A DNA stretch of 64,000 nt from JBDNJM01 sp041687755 (GTDB taxonomy: Bacteria > Planctomycetota > UBA1135 > GCA-002686595): the NCBI GenBank assembly GCA_041687755.1, contig JBDNJM010000154.1, positions 77,436 through 141,435 on the forward strand, written 5' to 3'. This document shows positions 43,434-52,745 of this stretch, piece after piece. The position numbers and the translations under genes are program-made. Position 1 is the first letter of the stretch. Every line of letters begins with the position of its first letter. The notes beneath the pieces are model-generated. The model made no database searches and was not told the DNA's origin. It saw only the letters and a list, made by a program, of their open reading frames with translations.

Positions 43434-45887
43434 TTACGGCAGGAACTCGACCTGGAGGGCGTTCGAGAGCTCCGCGAGCTCCGGCAGGCTCAGGTCGAGA
43501 CCTAGGCCTTGGACGTAGCGCGTCGCCGGGCCGCCGCCGCCGGGGATGCCGAGCAGGCTCGCCGTGCCGGCACCGTCGGCGGTCACCAGGAAGAGGCTGC
43601 CGAGCGGCACCGTGACGACCGTGCCGCCGACCAGCGGGGTCGGGTTGAACTGGTTCGAGACCAGGAACCAGGCCGGGTTGAACGGCACGACGTTGTTCAT
43701 CACGAGGTCGGCGGTGCCGCCGGTGAGGAGCGCGTCGCCGCACAGCTCGAGCGTCAGGTTGCCGGAGCCGAAGCCCAGGTCGTCCGCGCACTCGATGCAG
43801 TCGACGCGACGCACGGCGAAGTCGTCGATCGCGGCTTCGACGATGGAGCCGAAGTCGTCCGAGGCGACGAAGCGAAGCTCGACGTTCGCGGTCGGGGCGA
43901 CGAAGTCACTGACCGTGAATTCGTGGAAGAACCAGCCGCCGGAGGCCTGGAAGCTCGGGCCGACTTCTTCGACCTCGATCCAGCTGTTGCCGCCGTCGTT
44001 GCTGATGTCCACGATTAGGCTCTCAGCACCCGGGTTCGAGCCCGCGTCGTTCGAGAACCAGCGCCAGTAGCCGATGCGCGCGTCGCCGCTCGACAGGTCG
44101 AGCGTCGGGGAGGTCAGCGTGGTGCGACCGCCGTCGACGTCGTTGTCGCCGGCGCCGCCGCCGTTGTGCTGGCCGGTGATGAAGGCGAGGCTGCCGCCCA
44201 CCGTGTGGTCGTCCTCGGACTGGGCCGAGGTGCCGACCGGGTTGACGCGGGTCCAGATGCCGGTGGTGGCGTCGTCGCCGGGCGCACCGACGGTCCAGCC
44301 GCCGGGGGCCTCGAAGTCATCAGCGATGAGAACGGTCTCGTTGCCGATCTCGACCTCGATCACGTCGGTCTGAGTGAAGCCGCAGGTCTGCTCGGTGAAG
44401 CTGACGAAGTAGCTGGCCGCGGCGCCACAGGGCGCGGGCGGCAGGTCGGCGGTGTAGGTGTTTCCAGCGACCAGCGTCATCGGAACGCTCGCAAAGCTCG
44501 CGCCGTTGTCGAGGCTGACCTCGAGGCTCGGGGTGCCGATCAAGGTGCCGACGACTTCAGCCGAGACCGCCGTTGCGGTGTCGGGCGCCACCAGCGTCAG
44601 CTGCTGGACCGTCGCGCCCACGTACAGCGGCAGGCAGCTGCCCGCGCCGTTCTTCATGACGTCGACCACCGTCGGGTGGAAGAGGGTTGTCATGTTATTC
44701 ATGCCGCCCGGGCACAGGTGGCAGTAGCTCATCACGGTTCCGTTTGTGATGCAGGAGCCTCCGGCGCAGTTGTCGATCTGCGGGCTGTAGTCGTGGGTGT
44801 GCGGCGAGCTGAAGCTGTGTCCAGTCTCGTGCGTGAAGACGATGAACTCCCAGTTGAAGGGGTTGACCGTGATCGGGAACTGCAGCTGGCCGTCGAGGTT
44901 GCCGCTGACGGCGAACGCGAAGGTCTGGCTCGCATCACAGATGCCGCTCAGGTAGGCGACACCGCCGCCCAGCCCGGCGCCGGACAAGAAGTGGCCCATG
45001 TTGGCGCCGCCGGGGATGTTGCCGGTCCAGGCGCCCACGAACTCGTTGAGCATGTCGATGCTGCCGCCGCCGCTTTCGGGGGTCGACCAGCCGTCGTTCA
45101 CATTCGTGTTGAACTGGACGTAGGGGTACGTCAGGACGGTGTCGATCTGATCCTCGTAGCGCGCGCTGGCCGCGGCCAGCAGCGAGGTGACGTGCGCCGT
45201 TTGGGCGGCGAGGTCGTTGCTGAAGATCTGGTGGTACTGGTAGTCGCACTCGATGGCAATTTTGGCCTCGAGCAGGGTGCAGCCCGCGCCGGCTTCAGCG
45301 GTCTGACCGCGGGTCGGCTCGTGCTCGGGCACGAGCTCGCCCTCGACGCCAGCGGTGTCGCAGCGGAACTGGTTCTGCACGCCGAGCTGGCGCAGGCGCT
45401 CTTCCGAGGCCACCCAGGTGCGGGCGTTCTCCCAGGACTCGTTGTTCTCAGCCTGGGGCAGCAGGTGCGTGAGCTGCTCGCCGTCGCTGATCCAGCCGCG
45501 GGTGCCGCGGTTGGAGAACGAGAGCACGGCTTCGGAGCCGGGCTCGCCGGCAATGCTGCCGATCCACACGCTCAGGTCGAGACCCTCGAGCAGGTCATTG
45601 GCCGGGCGGCCGTCGACCTGAAAGCCGAACTTGAGGCGGTCGAGGTCGACCTGGGTCAGGATCAGGTCGTAGGGCTCGCCGGCGGCGTTCGACACGCCGG
45701 TCAGGCGGACGCTGTCAAAATCGGCCAGGGCCGCGATCGCGGCGGGGCTCGGAACCAGGCTTTGGATGCCGGGAGCGGGGATCTCGGCGTCGGGGGTCAG
45801 GGGGAACGGGACCGGGGTCTGGGCGGAGGCCGCTGCGGCGCCGAGGGCACCGAGGGTCAGTCCAAGCGTCAGTTGCCGATGAAGCAT
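43434..45887 (-). CDS. Secreted metzincin-type zinc metalloprotease
   Basis: 817 residues from ATG at 45887, with signal peptide MLHRQLTLGLTLGALGAAAA ending ASAQ. An N-terminal pro-like domain leads to a catalytic domain with zinc site HETGHSFSSPH (H353, E354, H357, H363) and a Met-turn in NGTVMSYCH about 25 residues later, as in reprolysin-like M12 peptidases. The glycine usually found at position 8 of HExxHxxGxxH is Ser. Later parts are beta-sandwich domains (VADDFEAPGGW-like, IDDFAVRRVDC) and a C-terminal ~110-residue domain ending LQVEFLP. Likely cleaves extracellular proteins. A longer start (46184) lacks a signal and is rejected. Confidence 0.85.
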   Translation of the reverse strand: MLHRQLTLGLTLGALGAAAASAQTPVPFPLTPDAEIPAPGIQSLVPSPAAIAALADFDSVRLTGVSNAAGEPYDLILTQVDLDRLKFGFQVDGRPANDLLEGLDLSVWIGSIAGEPGSEAVLSFSNRGTRGWISDGEQLTHLLPQAENNESWENARTWVASEERLRQLGVQNQFRCDTAGVEGELVPEHEPTRGQTAEAGAGCTLLEAKIAIECDYQYHQIFSNDLAAQTAHVTSLLAAASARYEDQIDTVLTYPYVQFNTNVNDGWSTPESGGGSIDMLNEFVGAWTGNIPGGANMGHFLSGAGLGGGVAYLSGICDASQTFAFAVSGNLDGQLQFPITVNPFNWEFIVFTHETGHSFSSPHTHDYSPQIDNCAGGSCITNGTVMSYCHLCPGGMNNMTTLFHPTVVDVMKNGAGSCLPLYVGATVQQLTLVAPDTATAVSAEVVGTLIGTPSLEVSLDNGASFASVPMTLVAGNTYTADLPPAPCGAAASYFVSFTEQTCGFTQTDVIEVEIGNETVLIADDFEAPGGWTVGAPGDDATTGIWTRVNPVGTSAQSEDDHTVGGSLAFITGQHNGGGAGDNDVDGGRTTLTSPTLDLSSGDARIGYWRWFSNDAGSNPGAESLIVDISNDGGNSWIEVEEVGPSFQASGGWFFHEFTVSDFVAPTANVELRFVASDDFGSIVEAAIDDFAVRRVDCIECADDLGFGSGNLTLELCGDALLTGGTADLVMNNVVPFNPAWFLVSNQFNPTPLVGGTVVTVPLGSLFLVTADGAGTASLLGIPGGGGPATRYVQGLGLDLSLPELAELSNALQVEFLP

Positions 45888-46174
45888 CTGGAGGCGGGGG
45901 GTTCGGGGGAGAGGGGGCGACCGCGCGCGCTCAAGAAGGAGGGCGACGGCCGGTGGGGAGAAGGTCCCGGGGGAGAGGGCGGCGGCCGACGTCTCGCGAG
46001 GAGCGCCTGCCGGGCCGGGGAGGGTCGCGCTGGAGGGCGGGACCCGGGCCGCGGGATGGAACTCCCAGCGACCCAGGCTTAGAACCTCCCTGGCCGCGTG
46101 AAGTTCCCTGTGCCTGGGCAGTTCGGTGGCTGACTCCCGCCTCGAACCCGCACAACTCGCCCCGTATCGGGGGG

Positions 46175-46180
46175 TAGCAT
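46175..46180 (+). promoter_or_regulatory. Candidate -10 element (TAGCAT) for the HEAT/TPR gene
   Basis: TAGCAT ends 6 bases before the ATG at 46187. If translation really starts at the ATG at 46241, which gives a better signal peptide, the leader would be about 54 bases instead. Confidence 0.4.
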
Positions 46181-46186
46181 GCACCG

Positions 46187-47626
46187 ATGCTCTGCTCGAA
46201 CGAGAACTCCGCCGCAGGCCGACGCGCCCTCTGGACCCCGATGCTCACCCCTGCCCGCCGCGCCCTGACCCTCGCCGGGTTGTGCCTGCTGGCCGGTTCG
46301 GCGGCCGCGGCAGGCCCTCCCTGCGCCCCTGCCGCCGGGGCGCCACCCCGTGCGAGTGCCCAGGCCGACGATGCGCCCAGCCTTGAGGAGCTCCTCAACA
46401 CCGCGCGGGCGGAGGCCGTTGGGCTGCGCGCCGAGTACGCGCCGGAGCTCCCCGCTCTGCTCGACCGGCTGGCGCGCGGCCTGGCCGATGATCGCGACCG
46501 CGAGCAGGAGGTGCCGCTCCAACGACTGGCCGAAATGGGCGGAACCGGCGGCGAACTGCTGGCCGAGTCCTTGCGCGCCGGTTCCCAGACCGACGCCGTG
46601 GAGCGGGCGCGCGCTGACGCCGCGCTGCACGCCCTGCTGGTGCTGCGGCCCAGAACCGCCGCTCCGACGCTACAGCGCGAGGCCCAAGACGCGATCGGCG
46701 ACACCCGCAAGCGCATCTTGCGCGCGCTGACCGCCTGCGGAGCACCGGCCCCCACGGCGCTGTTCCTGCGCCAGATGTTCGAGGAGAACACCAGCACGCT
46801 GCTGCGCTCGGCCGTGGTTCAGGCGATCGCGTACATCGACGACCCCACGACCCTCGCGGTGCTGGACATGGCCCTCGCCGGCGATGACGCGCGGCTGCGG
46901 CGCGACGCGGTGCGCGGCGCGAGCGCCGCGGGACTCGAGCGCTTCCTGCCCACCGCTCGCGCCGCGCTCGACGATCCCGCGCTCGGCAAGGAATTGATCG
47001 AACCGCTGGTGGACTACCTGCTCGTGCTGCAGCTCGAAGACAGTCCGCTCGGGGACTTCCGGCGCATCCAAAGCCACCTCTACGGCGCGGGCGCGGTGCC
47101 GTCCGACGTCGGCGTGCGCGTGCTGGACGCCTGCCACGGGCTGCAGCTGGAGGCCCGCGACATCGAGTCGCTGCTGACGCCCCTACTCGGGCGCGGTGGC
47201 GAACTCGGCATGGCCGCGGAGATCCTGCTCGCGCGCAGCGGCAGTCGCGAGTCGCTGAAGAAGCTCGAGAAAAAGGCCGACGCCGCCGTCGACAAGGCCC
47301 GCGAGGGCAACATCGTGCCCTACATCGAGCGCGCCGAGCTCTACCTGCGGCTCGCCGAGTACTCCAAGTCGGTGGCCGACTACAAGCGCGTGCTCAAAGC
47401 CAGCGAGGACAGCTCCGTGTTCGCCCAGAACACCGCCCGACTCGGGCTCGCGCGGGCGTACGCAGCCGACGGCAAGTTCAGCAAGGCGTTCTCCGAGATC
47501 GAGGCCGCCGGGATCAGCCCGCGCAAGATCGTGGAACTCTCGGGCGAACCCTACTTTCGGGAGATGGTCGCCCACTCACGCTATGGAGACGTCTTCCGCG
47601 AGGCCAGACAGCTCGAGGAGCAGTAA
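46187..47626 (+). CDS. Exported HEAT- and TPR-repeat protein
   Basis: 479 residues. A hydrophobic signal segment (MLTPARRALTLAGLCLLAGS) begins at residue 19, so ATG 46241 is an attractive alternative start. The middle is HEAT-like (TLAVLDMALAGDDARLRRDA, RSAVVQAIAYID), and the C-terminal ~110 residues are TPR (YIERAELYLRLAEYSKSVAD, ARLGLARAYAADGKFSKAFS) ending in FREMVAHSRYGDVFREARQL, like other bacterial TPR proteins. A scaffold in the periplasm or envelope is likely. It precedes the EPS locus but is not clearly part of it. Confidence 0.78.
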   Translation: MLCSNENSAAGRRALWTPMLTPARRALTLAGLCLLAGSAAAAGPPCAPAAGAPPRASAQADDAPSLEELLNTARAEAVGLRAEYAPELPALLDRLARGLADDRDREQEVPLQRLAEMGGTGGELLAESLRAGSQTDAVERARADAALHALLVLRPRTAAPTLQREAQDAIGDTRKRILRALTACGAPAPTALFLRQMFEENTSTLLRSAVVQAIAYIDDPTTLAVLDMALAGDDARLRRDAVRGASAAGLERFLPTARAALDDPALGKELIEPLVDYLLVLQLEDSPLGDFRRIQSHLYGAGAVPSDVGVRVLDACHGLQLEARDIESLLTPLLGRGGELGMAAEILLARSGSRESLKKLEKKADAAVDKAREGNIVPYIERAELYLRLAEYSKSVADYKRVLKASEDSSVFAQNTARLGLARAYAADGKFSKAFSEIEAAGISPRKIVELSGEPYFREMVAHSRYGDVFREARQLEEQ

Positions 47627-47683
47627 CGGGATCGCCGCGGGCTCGCCGCCTGTGGCTGCCGGTGCCGGGGCTCCGATGAGCCT

Positions 47684-49120
47684 TTGGTGCACCCTTCCAG
47701 CTCCCCCTCCCCCGCAGCAGCCTGCGGCGAACCGCTCCGGAGTGTCGCCCCGGCGCCCTCCAAGGGCGTGACCGGACGCGGCGTGCGGCTGATCGCGGGC
47801 CTGGCTGGGGCCGCCCTAAGCGGATCGAACCTGCTCTTGGCCTGTGCGGAGCGGCTCCTGTTCCCAGGGGCCAGCCCCCGCACGCCGGCCCGGGTCGGCG
47901 TCCTGCGGGTGGGCATGGTCGGCGATCTCGCGGCCACCTGGCCGGCGCTCGAGGCGCTCGGGCGCCGCTACCCCAGCGCGGAGCTGGTGCTATTCACATC
48001 GTCGGGTCCCCAGGGCGCACCCGGCGGCCGGGAGCTGTTCGGCGGGCGCCCCGGCGTCGATCGGGTGATCACCTGGAGTCGCGGCGAGTTGCGGAGCAGC
48101 GACGGCCGCCGCGCCGTGCTCGCGCGCTGTCGAGAGGCGGCACCGGACCTGATCGTCGGCCTGCCCCAGGAGCACGGCAGCCCCCGCGGGATCCTGCGCG
48201 ACCTGCTGTTCTTCCGGCTCGTCGGCGCGCGACGTGCGCGGGGTTTCCGCCTCGGCGGCGTGCGCTGGCTGGGCGAGCGCGTCTTTCGCGCCCACGCGGC
48301 GGTCCGCAGCGCGACGCCGGAACACCTGCGCCTGCAGCGGCTCGCGGGCTGCGAGACCCCCGAGGGCCCCCGCGGGCAAGCACCCACCGGGCCCGAACCG
48401 CTCGAGGCCGAACGCCAGCGCGTGCGAGACCTGCTGCACGAGCACGGCCTGCACGAGTTGCCGCTGCTGGTGCTCTCACCGGGCGCGAAGCTCCCGACGA
48501 AGCGCTGGCCGACCCGCAGCTTCGGCGAGCTGGCCCGCACTTGGAGCGAGGCCGGCGGCGTCGCGTGCGTGCTGGGCGCGCCCGCCGAACGCGAGCTCGC
48601 AGAACAGGTCGTCGAGCACAGCGACCGCCGCGCGATCAACCTCGCCGGCTGCACGAACCTGCCCGAAGCGGTGGCGCTGCTGCAGCACGCCGCACTGCAC
48701 GTGACCAACGACTCAGGGCCCATGCACCTCGGCGCCCTCGCCGGCTGCCCGCAGGTAGCCTTGTTCTCGGGCTTCGGCGAGCGCGGCGCCTGGCTGCCCC
48801 ACGGCGGTCGCACGGCCGTGCTGCGCGGCGCGGCGCCGTGCGAGCCCTGCCTTCTCGAGCAGTGCCTGCCCAGCGCCGGCTTCCCGGAGCTCGGCTGCCT
48901 GACGGGGATCCGCCCGGCTGCCGTTCTGAACGCGGCCAAGGCAACGGCCGCGGAGCTTCCGGCGGGATTGCTCGAACCGGCCGCCACGGCGCACGAGGGA
49001 TCTCCCGAGCCCCTGGAGACCCCTAGGACCGCCCTTCCTGGTCCCGAAGCCCAGCCTCGGGACCCACGGCACGAACCCCGACCCGCGCCCCTGGAGGGCC
49101 GGCTCGGACCGCACCGATAG
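47684..49120 (+). CDS. Glycosyltransferase family 9 (heptosyltransferase-like)
   Basis: 478 residues from GTG at 47684; GTG 47768 is an alternative. Two Rossmann-like halves: VGVLRVGMVGDLAATWPALE (the GDxxxxxPxL acceptor-side motif) and LVLSPGAKLPTKRWP..FGEL, then VTNDSGPMHLGALAGCPQVA with FSGFGERGAWLP, which is the ADP-heptose/donor site of GT9. Probably adds heptose or a related sugar to lipid A core or EPS. The C-terminal ~60 residues after LPAGLL are Pro/Glu-rich and not part of the fold. Lies just upstream of the export genes. Confidence 0.86.
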   Translation: MVHPSSSPSPAAACGEPLRSVAPAPSKGVTGRGVRLIAGLAGAALSGSNLLLACAERLLFPGASPRTPARVGVLRVGMVGDLAATWPALEALGRRYPSAELVLFTSSGPQGAPGGRELFGGRPGVDRVITWSRGELRSSDGRRAVLARCREAAPDLIVGLPQEHGSPRGILRDLLFFRLVGARRARGFRLGGVRWLGERVFRAHAAVRSATPEHLRLQRLAGCETPEGPRGQAPTGPEPLEAERQRVRDLLHEHGLHELPLLVLSPGAKLPTKRWPTRSFGELARTWSEAGGVACVLGAPAERELAEQVVEHSDRRAINLAGCTNLPEAVALLQHAALHVTNDSGPMHLGALAGCPQVALFSGFGERGAWLPHGGRTAVLRGAAPCEPCLLEQCLPSAGFPELGCLTGIRPAAVLNAAKATAAELPAGLLEPAATAHEGSPEPLETPRTALPGPEAQPRDPRHEPRPAPLEGRLGPHR

Positions 49121-49182
49121 GGCCTGCGGAGCCCGGTGTCCGAGCGCGAGGCGAAAAGCCTTCCGACTCGACCCGTCCCCCT

Positions 49183-49917
49183 ATGCAGAGCCCCCACCGC
49201 ATCGTCCACACGGTAGCGCTCGCCCTGGCCCTCGGCCTCGGCAGCTGCACTCACACGCCCCCGCTCGTCGAGTCGACCCTCGAACACGAGGCCAATGCCG
49301 CGGTGTTCGCGCGCGCCCCCGAGCAGGCCGCGTTCACCCTCGGATCCGGCGACACGCTACACGTCCACCTGGCGGGCCAACCCGACTTCAGCGCCCCCGG
49401 GGTGCCCTTGCGCATCGATCCGGAAGGCAAGGTCGCGCTCCCGTACGCCGGCGACGTCCCGGTCGCGGGCTTGAGCGTCGCGGACGCCCGCGCGCTGATC
49501 CAGGAGCGCCTGTCTGAGTTCTACGTCGACCCGGCCCTCGGGCTGACCGTCGCGGAGTACGCGGCGCGCGAGGTGCACGTCCTCGGCGAAGTCCAGAAGC
49601 CGGGCGGCTACGTGCTGGACCGTCCGCTCGACGCCCTGCGCGCTCTCAGCCTCGCCGGCGGCGTCCGCGAGGGCGGAGACCGCGAGCACGTCGCGCTGCT
49701 GCGCGTCGAGGGCCCCGACCTGGCCGTGCACTTCTTCGACGCCGCCACGCCCGGGCTCGACGGAATGATGCCCGTGCAGCCCGGCGACCTGCTCTTCGTG
49801 CGCCTCAGCAAGGGCGGCGCCTTTAAGGAGCAGATCGTTCCGATCCTCCAGGCCGCCGCACCCATCTTCGGCGCCATTACCAACCTGGTCGTCGTGTCCG
49901 ACGCGCTCGAGAACTGA
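49183..49917 (+). CDS. Polysaccharide export lipoprotein (Wza-like)
   Basis: 244 residues. Lipoprotein signal with lipobox LGSC (Cys23). The poly-export domain (GSGDTLHVHLAGQPDFSAPG, RIDPEGKVALPYAGDVPVAG) is followed by an SLBB domain (REVHVLGEVQKPGGYVLDRP) and a C-terminal helix (ILQAAAPIFGAITNLVVV) that in Wza lines the outer-membrane pore. Oligomers form the EPS exit channel. Its stop overlaps the start of the Wzc-like gene by one base, so the two are translationally coupled. Confidence 0.92.
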   Translation: MQSPHRIVHTVALALALGLGSCTHTPPLVESTLEHEANAAVFARAPEQAAFTLGSGDTLHVHLAGQPDFSAPGVPLRIDPEGKVALPYAGDVPVAGLSVADARALIQERLSEFYVDPALGLTVAEYAAREVHVLGEVQKPGGYVLDRPLDALRALSLAGGVREGGDREHVALLRVEGPDLAVHFFDAATPGLDGMMPVQPGDLLFVRLSKGGAFKEQIVPILQAAAPIFGAITNLVVVSDALEN

Positions 49918-52745
49918 TGAGCGGTATTCCCCACAACGGACCCGGCGACGCCGGCTCCGAGTTCGATCTGCACGGCCTGGTGCTCTCGCTGCGGCGGCGC
50001 TGGCGCTTCGCCCTCGGCGGCGCCGTACTTGCCGGCGGCCTGGCCGCGGCCTGGCTGTGGAACGTCGAGCCCGTCTATCGGGCCAGCGCCACCCTGCGGC
50101 TCGAAGAGGACGCGAGCGCCGGCGGCGTACTCGGCGAGCTCGCAGCGCTCGGCAAGGCGCCGGCGGCGGCCGCCGAGATCGCGGTGCTCAGCTCACGTCA
50201 GCTCGCCGAGTCCACCGTCGCCCCGGCGCTCGACGGCGCCCTGCGCGACCCCGAGCAGCTGCGGCTGGGCCTGACCACGCGCGTCGAAGACCCCCGTCGC
50301 CGGCCCCTGCGCGCGGTCGCCCAGCGCCTGCTCGGCCGCAGCTCCAGCGGTGGCCGCCTGCGCGCCGCGGTCACGGCCGCCGAGGCCGGAGCCCCGCGCT
50401 CGGTGCAGCTTGAATTCGGCGACGAACCCGGTCGTGTGACCCTGAGCGACGCCGAAGGCTTCGGCTTCGGAGCTGCGAGCGCCACCGTCGAGTTCCGCGC
50501 GGCTGAACCGTTCGAGGCGCTCGGCCTGACGCTCGTGTTCAAGCCCGAAGGAGAGCTCGCGGGCCGCACCCTCCTGCTGCACCGCGACGACCCGCGCGAC
50601 GCCGCTCGACGCCTCGTGGGCGGAACGCGCGTCGTCGAGACCCAGCGCAACTCGGGCGTGCTCTCGGTCACCGTCTCCGACTCCGATCCCCTGCGCGCCG
50701 CCGAGTCCGCCAACGCGCTGGTGGCCAACTACCTCGCGCGCAGCGTGGAGAGCGGCCGTCGACGGGCCAGCCAGGCCGTGGACTTCATCAAGTCGCAGCT
50801 CGTGATACAGGGCGATGCCCTCGAGGAAGCCGAGGCCGCCGTCGTCGAGCTCAAGCGTGCGCACCCCGAGACCATCGACCCGAGCGCCGCCGCCTCGCGC
50901 CTGATCGCAGACCTCGCCGACTTCGAGCTCAGCCGCCTACAGCTGCAGCTCGCCGCCGCGAACCTGGGCGATGCGCTCGCGATGATTGAGCAGGGCAACC
51001 TCGAGGGACTCTCGCGCCTGGGGCCGACGCTCGTCGATCCTCTCGGGGCCACGCTCGTCGAGCAGCTCACTCAGCTCAGCCTCGAGCTGCAGCTACAGGA
51101 TCGCGCCGACGCAACAATCTCGCGCCAGCGCCTGGCGACGCGGCTTGACGAACTGGGCGACCTGGCCGCTGCCCTGGACGCCCAGGTGAGTGAGCTCAAG
51201 ACCTTGCTCTCGGACCTCGCCGCCGGCGACCGCAACGCGCTCGCGATGCTCGGCGGCAGCGGCGCCGGCGTCGCGCCCGATCCGCTCACCGGCGGCTACC
51301 TCGCCCAGATCGCGGAGCTGGACGGACGCATCGAGCTGCTCAGCCAGGGCATGACGACCGCCCACCCCGAACTCTCGGCCCCCCTGGCCGCGCGCACGGC
51401 CACGATCGAGCGCCTCGCCGCGCACCTGGCCGGCCGGCTCGACGGGCTGCGCTCCGCCGCCGCCGAGCGCCGCGCCGAGGTCGAGCGCACCGCCGCGCGC
51501 CTGGACGCGGAGCCCGCGGCCGAACGCGCCCAGATCACCGCGGCGATGGACGACCTGATCGACCGCACGGCCGCGCACCTGACCGGTCGCGCACAGAGCC
51601 TCGCCGCCGAGGACGCCGAGCTGGCGAAGCTGCAGACCGCGCTAGACCAGCGCCTCGCCGCGCTGCCCGAGCGCGAACTCGCCCTCGCCGCGCCGATGCG
51701 CCGGCTCGAGACCCACAAGGAACTGGTCACGTACCTGCTGACCAGCCTGCAGGAAGCGGAGATCAACCGTGCCGTCACCGTCCCGCGGGCTGAGATCGTC
51801 GACCCCGCGATCGCCCCCTCCGGCCGCTACGCACCGCGCCTGAGCGTCACCCTGCTCGGCAGCGTGCTTGCCGGCCTGTGCGCCGGGCTGAGCCTCGGAG
51901 CCCTTGCCGAGCGCCTGCGCAATGCCCTGCACGACAGCCGCGAGCTGGAGCGCGTGACCGGCCTGCCGGTGCTCGCGAGCATCCCTGACTTTACCCAGGG
52001 TCCCGCCCGGGTACCCGGAGCCGGCGCCGGCTTCGTGGCCCTGCGCGACGAGCCGCACGGCCCGGTCGCCGAGGCCTACCGCTCCCTGCGCGCGAACCTG
52101 CGCTTCGCGGCGGGCGACATCGACTCGCTCAAGACCCTGGCGGTCACGTCGTGCTCGCCGGGCGAGGGCAAGTCGACGACGAACGTCGATCTCGCCTGGG
52201 CCTTCGCGAGCGGCGGCCGGCGCGTGCTGCTGGTGGACGCGGACCTGCGGCGCCCCGCCGCCCACAAGTACCTGAACCTCCAACAGACGCCCGGCCTGGC
52301 CGAAGTGCTCGCGGGCGAGCACGACTGGCGCCAGTGCATCCAGCACACGCCCAACTCCTCGCTGCAGGTGCTCTCCGCCGGCGATCTGGTGGGCAACGCC
52401 AGCGACATCCTAGATGGCGAACCGGCCCGTGCCCTGCTCGACTCGTTGACGTCCAACTACGACCTGGTCGTCTTCGACCTGCCGCCCGCCCTGGTAGTCG
52501 CTGACGTCGAGGGCTTCGCCCACCGTCTCGACGGGGTCGTGCTGCTGTACCGCAGCGGCGGGCTCGCCGCGGAATCGGTGCGTGCCGCCTGCCTACGTCT
52601 GCGCCAGGCCGGAGTGAAGCTCATCGGCGCCGTGCTCAACGCCGACCGCGGCGTCAGCCGCACGACCGGCTACGGGAGCTATGGCGGCGATGCCAACAAC
52701 TATTACCTCGCCGCCGGCGAAGCCAGCGAGAGGCAGAGCGCATGA
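49917..52745 (+). CDS. Wzc-like chain-length regulator with BY-kinase domain
   Basis: 942 residues. N-terminal Wzz-type domain with a membrane helix (FALGGAVLAGGLAAAWLW), a long coiled-coil periplasmic part (~260-620), a second helix (VTLLGSVLAGLCAGLSLGAL), then the tyrosine kinase: Walker A SPGEGKSTTNVDL near residue 749, A' LLVDADLRRP, Walker B LVVFDLPPAL. The C-terminus has a short tyrosine cluster (YGSYGGDANNYY) for autophosphorylation. It controls EPS length and export through Wza. Overlaps the next gene by 4 bases (ATGA). Confidence 0.93.
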   Translation: MSGIPHNGPGDAGSEFDLHGLVLSLRRRWRFALGGAVLAGGLAAAWLWNVEPVYRASATLRLEEDASAGGVLGELAALGKAPAAAAEIAVLSSRQLAESTVAPALDGALRDPEQLRLGLTTRVEDPRRRPLRAVAQRLLGRSSSGGRLRAAVTAAEAGAPRSVQLEFGDEPGRVTLSDAEGFGFGAASATVEFRAAEPFEALGLTLVFKPEGELAGRTLLLHRDDPRDAARRLVGGTRVVETQRNSGVLSVTVSDSDPLRAAESANALVANYLARSVESGRRRASQAVDFIKSQLVIQGDALEEAEAAVVELKRAHPETIDPSAAASRLIADLADFELSRLQLQLAAANLGDALAMIEQGNLEGLSRLGPTLVDPLGATLVEQLTQLSLELQLQDRADATISRQRLATRLDELGDLAAALDAQVSELKTLLSDLAAGDRNALAMLGGSGAGVAPDPLTGGYLAQIAELDGRIELLSQGMTTAHPELSAPLAARTATIERLAAHLAGRLDGLRSAAAERRAEVERTAARLDAEPAAERAQITAAMDDLIDRTAAHLTGRAQSLAAEDAELAKLQTALDQRLAALPERELALAAPMRRLETHKELVTYLLTSLQEAEINRAVTVPRAEIVDPAIAPSGRYAPRLSVTLLGSVLAGLCAGLSLGALAERLRNALHDSRELERVTGLPVLASIPDFTQGPARVPGAGAGFVALRDEPHGPVAEAYRSLRANLRFAAGDIDSLKTLAVTSCSPGEGKSTTNVDLAWAFASGGRRVLLVDADLRRPAAHKYLNLQQTPGLAEVLAGEHDWRQCIQHTPNSSLQVLSAGDLVGNASDILDGEPARALLDSLTSNYDLVVFDLPPALVVADVEGFAHRLDGVVLLYRSGGLAAESVRAACLRLRQAGVKLIGAVLNADRGVSRTTGYGSYGGDANNYYLAAGEASERQSA

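Noticed and set aside
44166..46082. 638-codon plus-strand frame antisense to the metalloprotease
   Set aside because: Shadow frame; the minus strand has a signal peptide, zinc motif and Met-turn.
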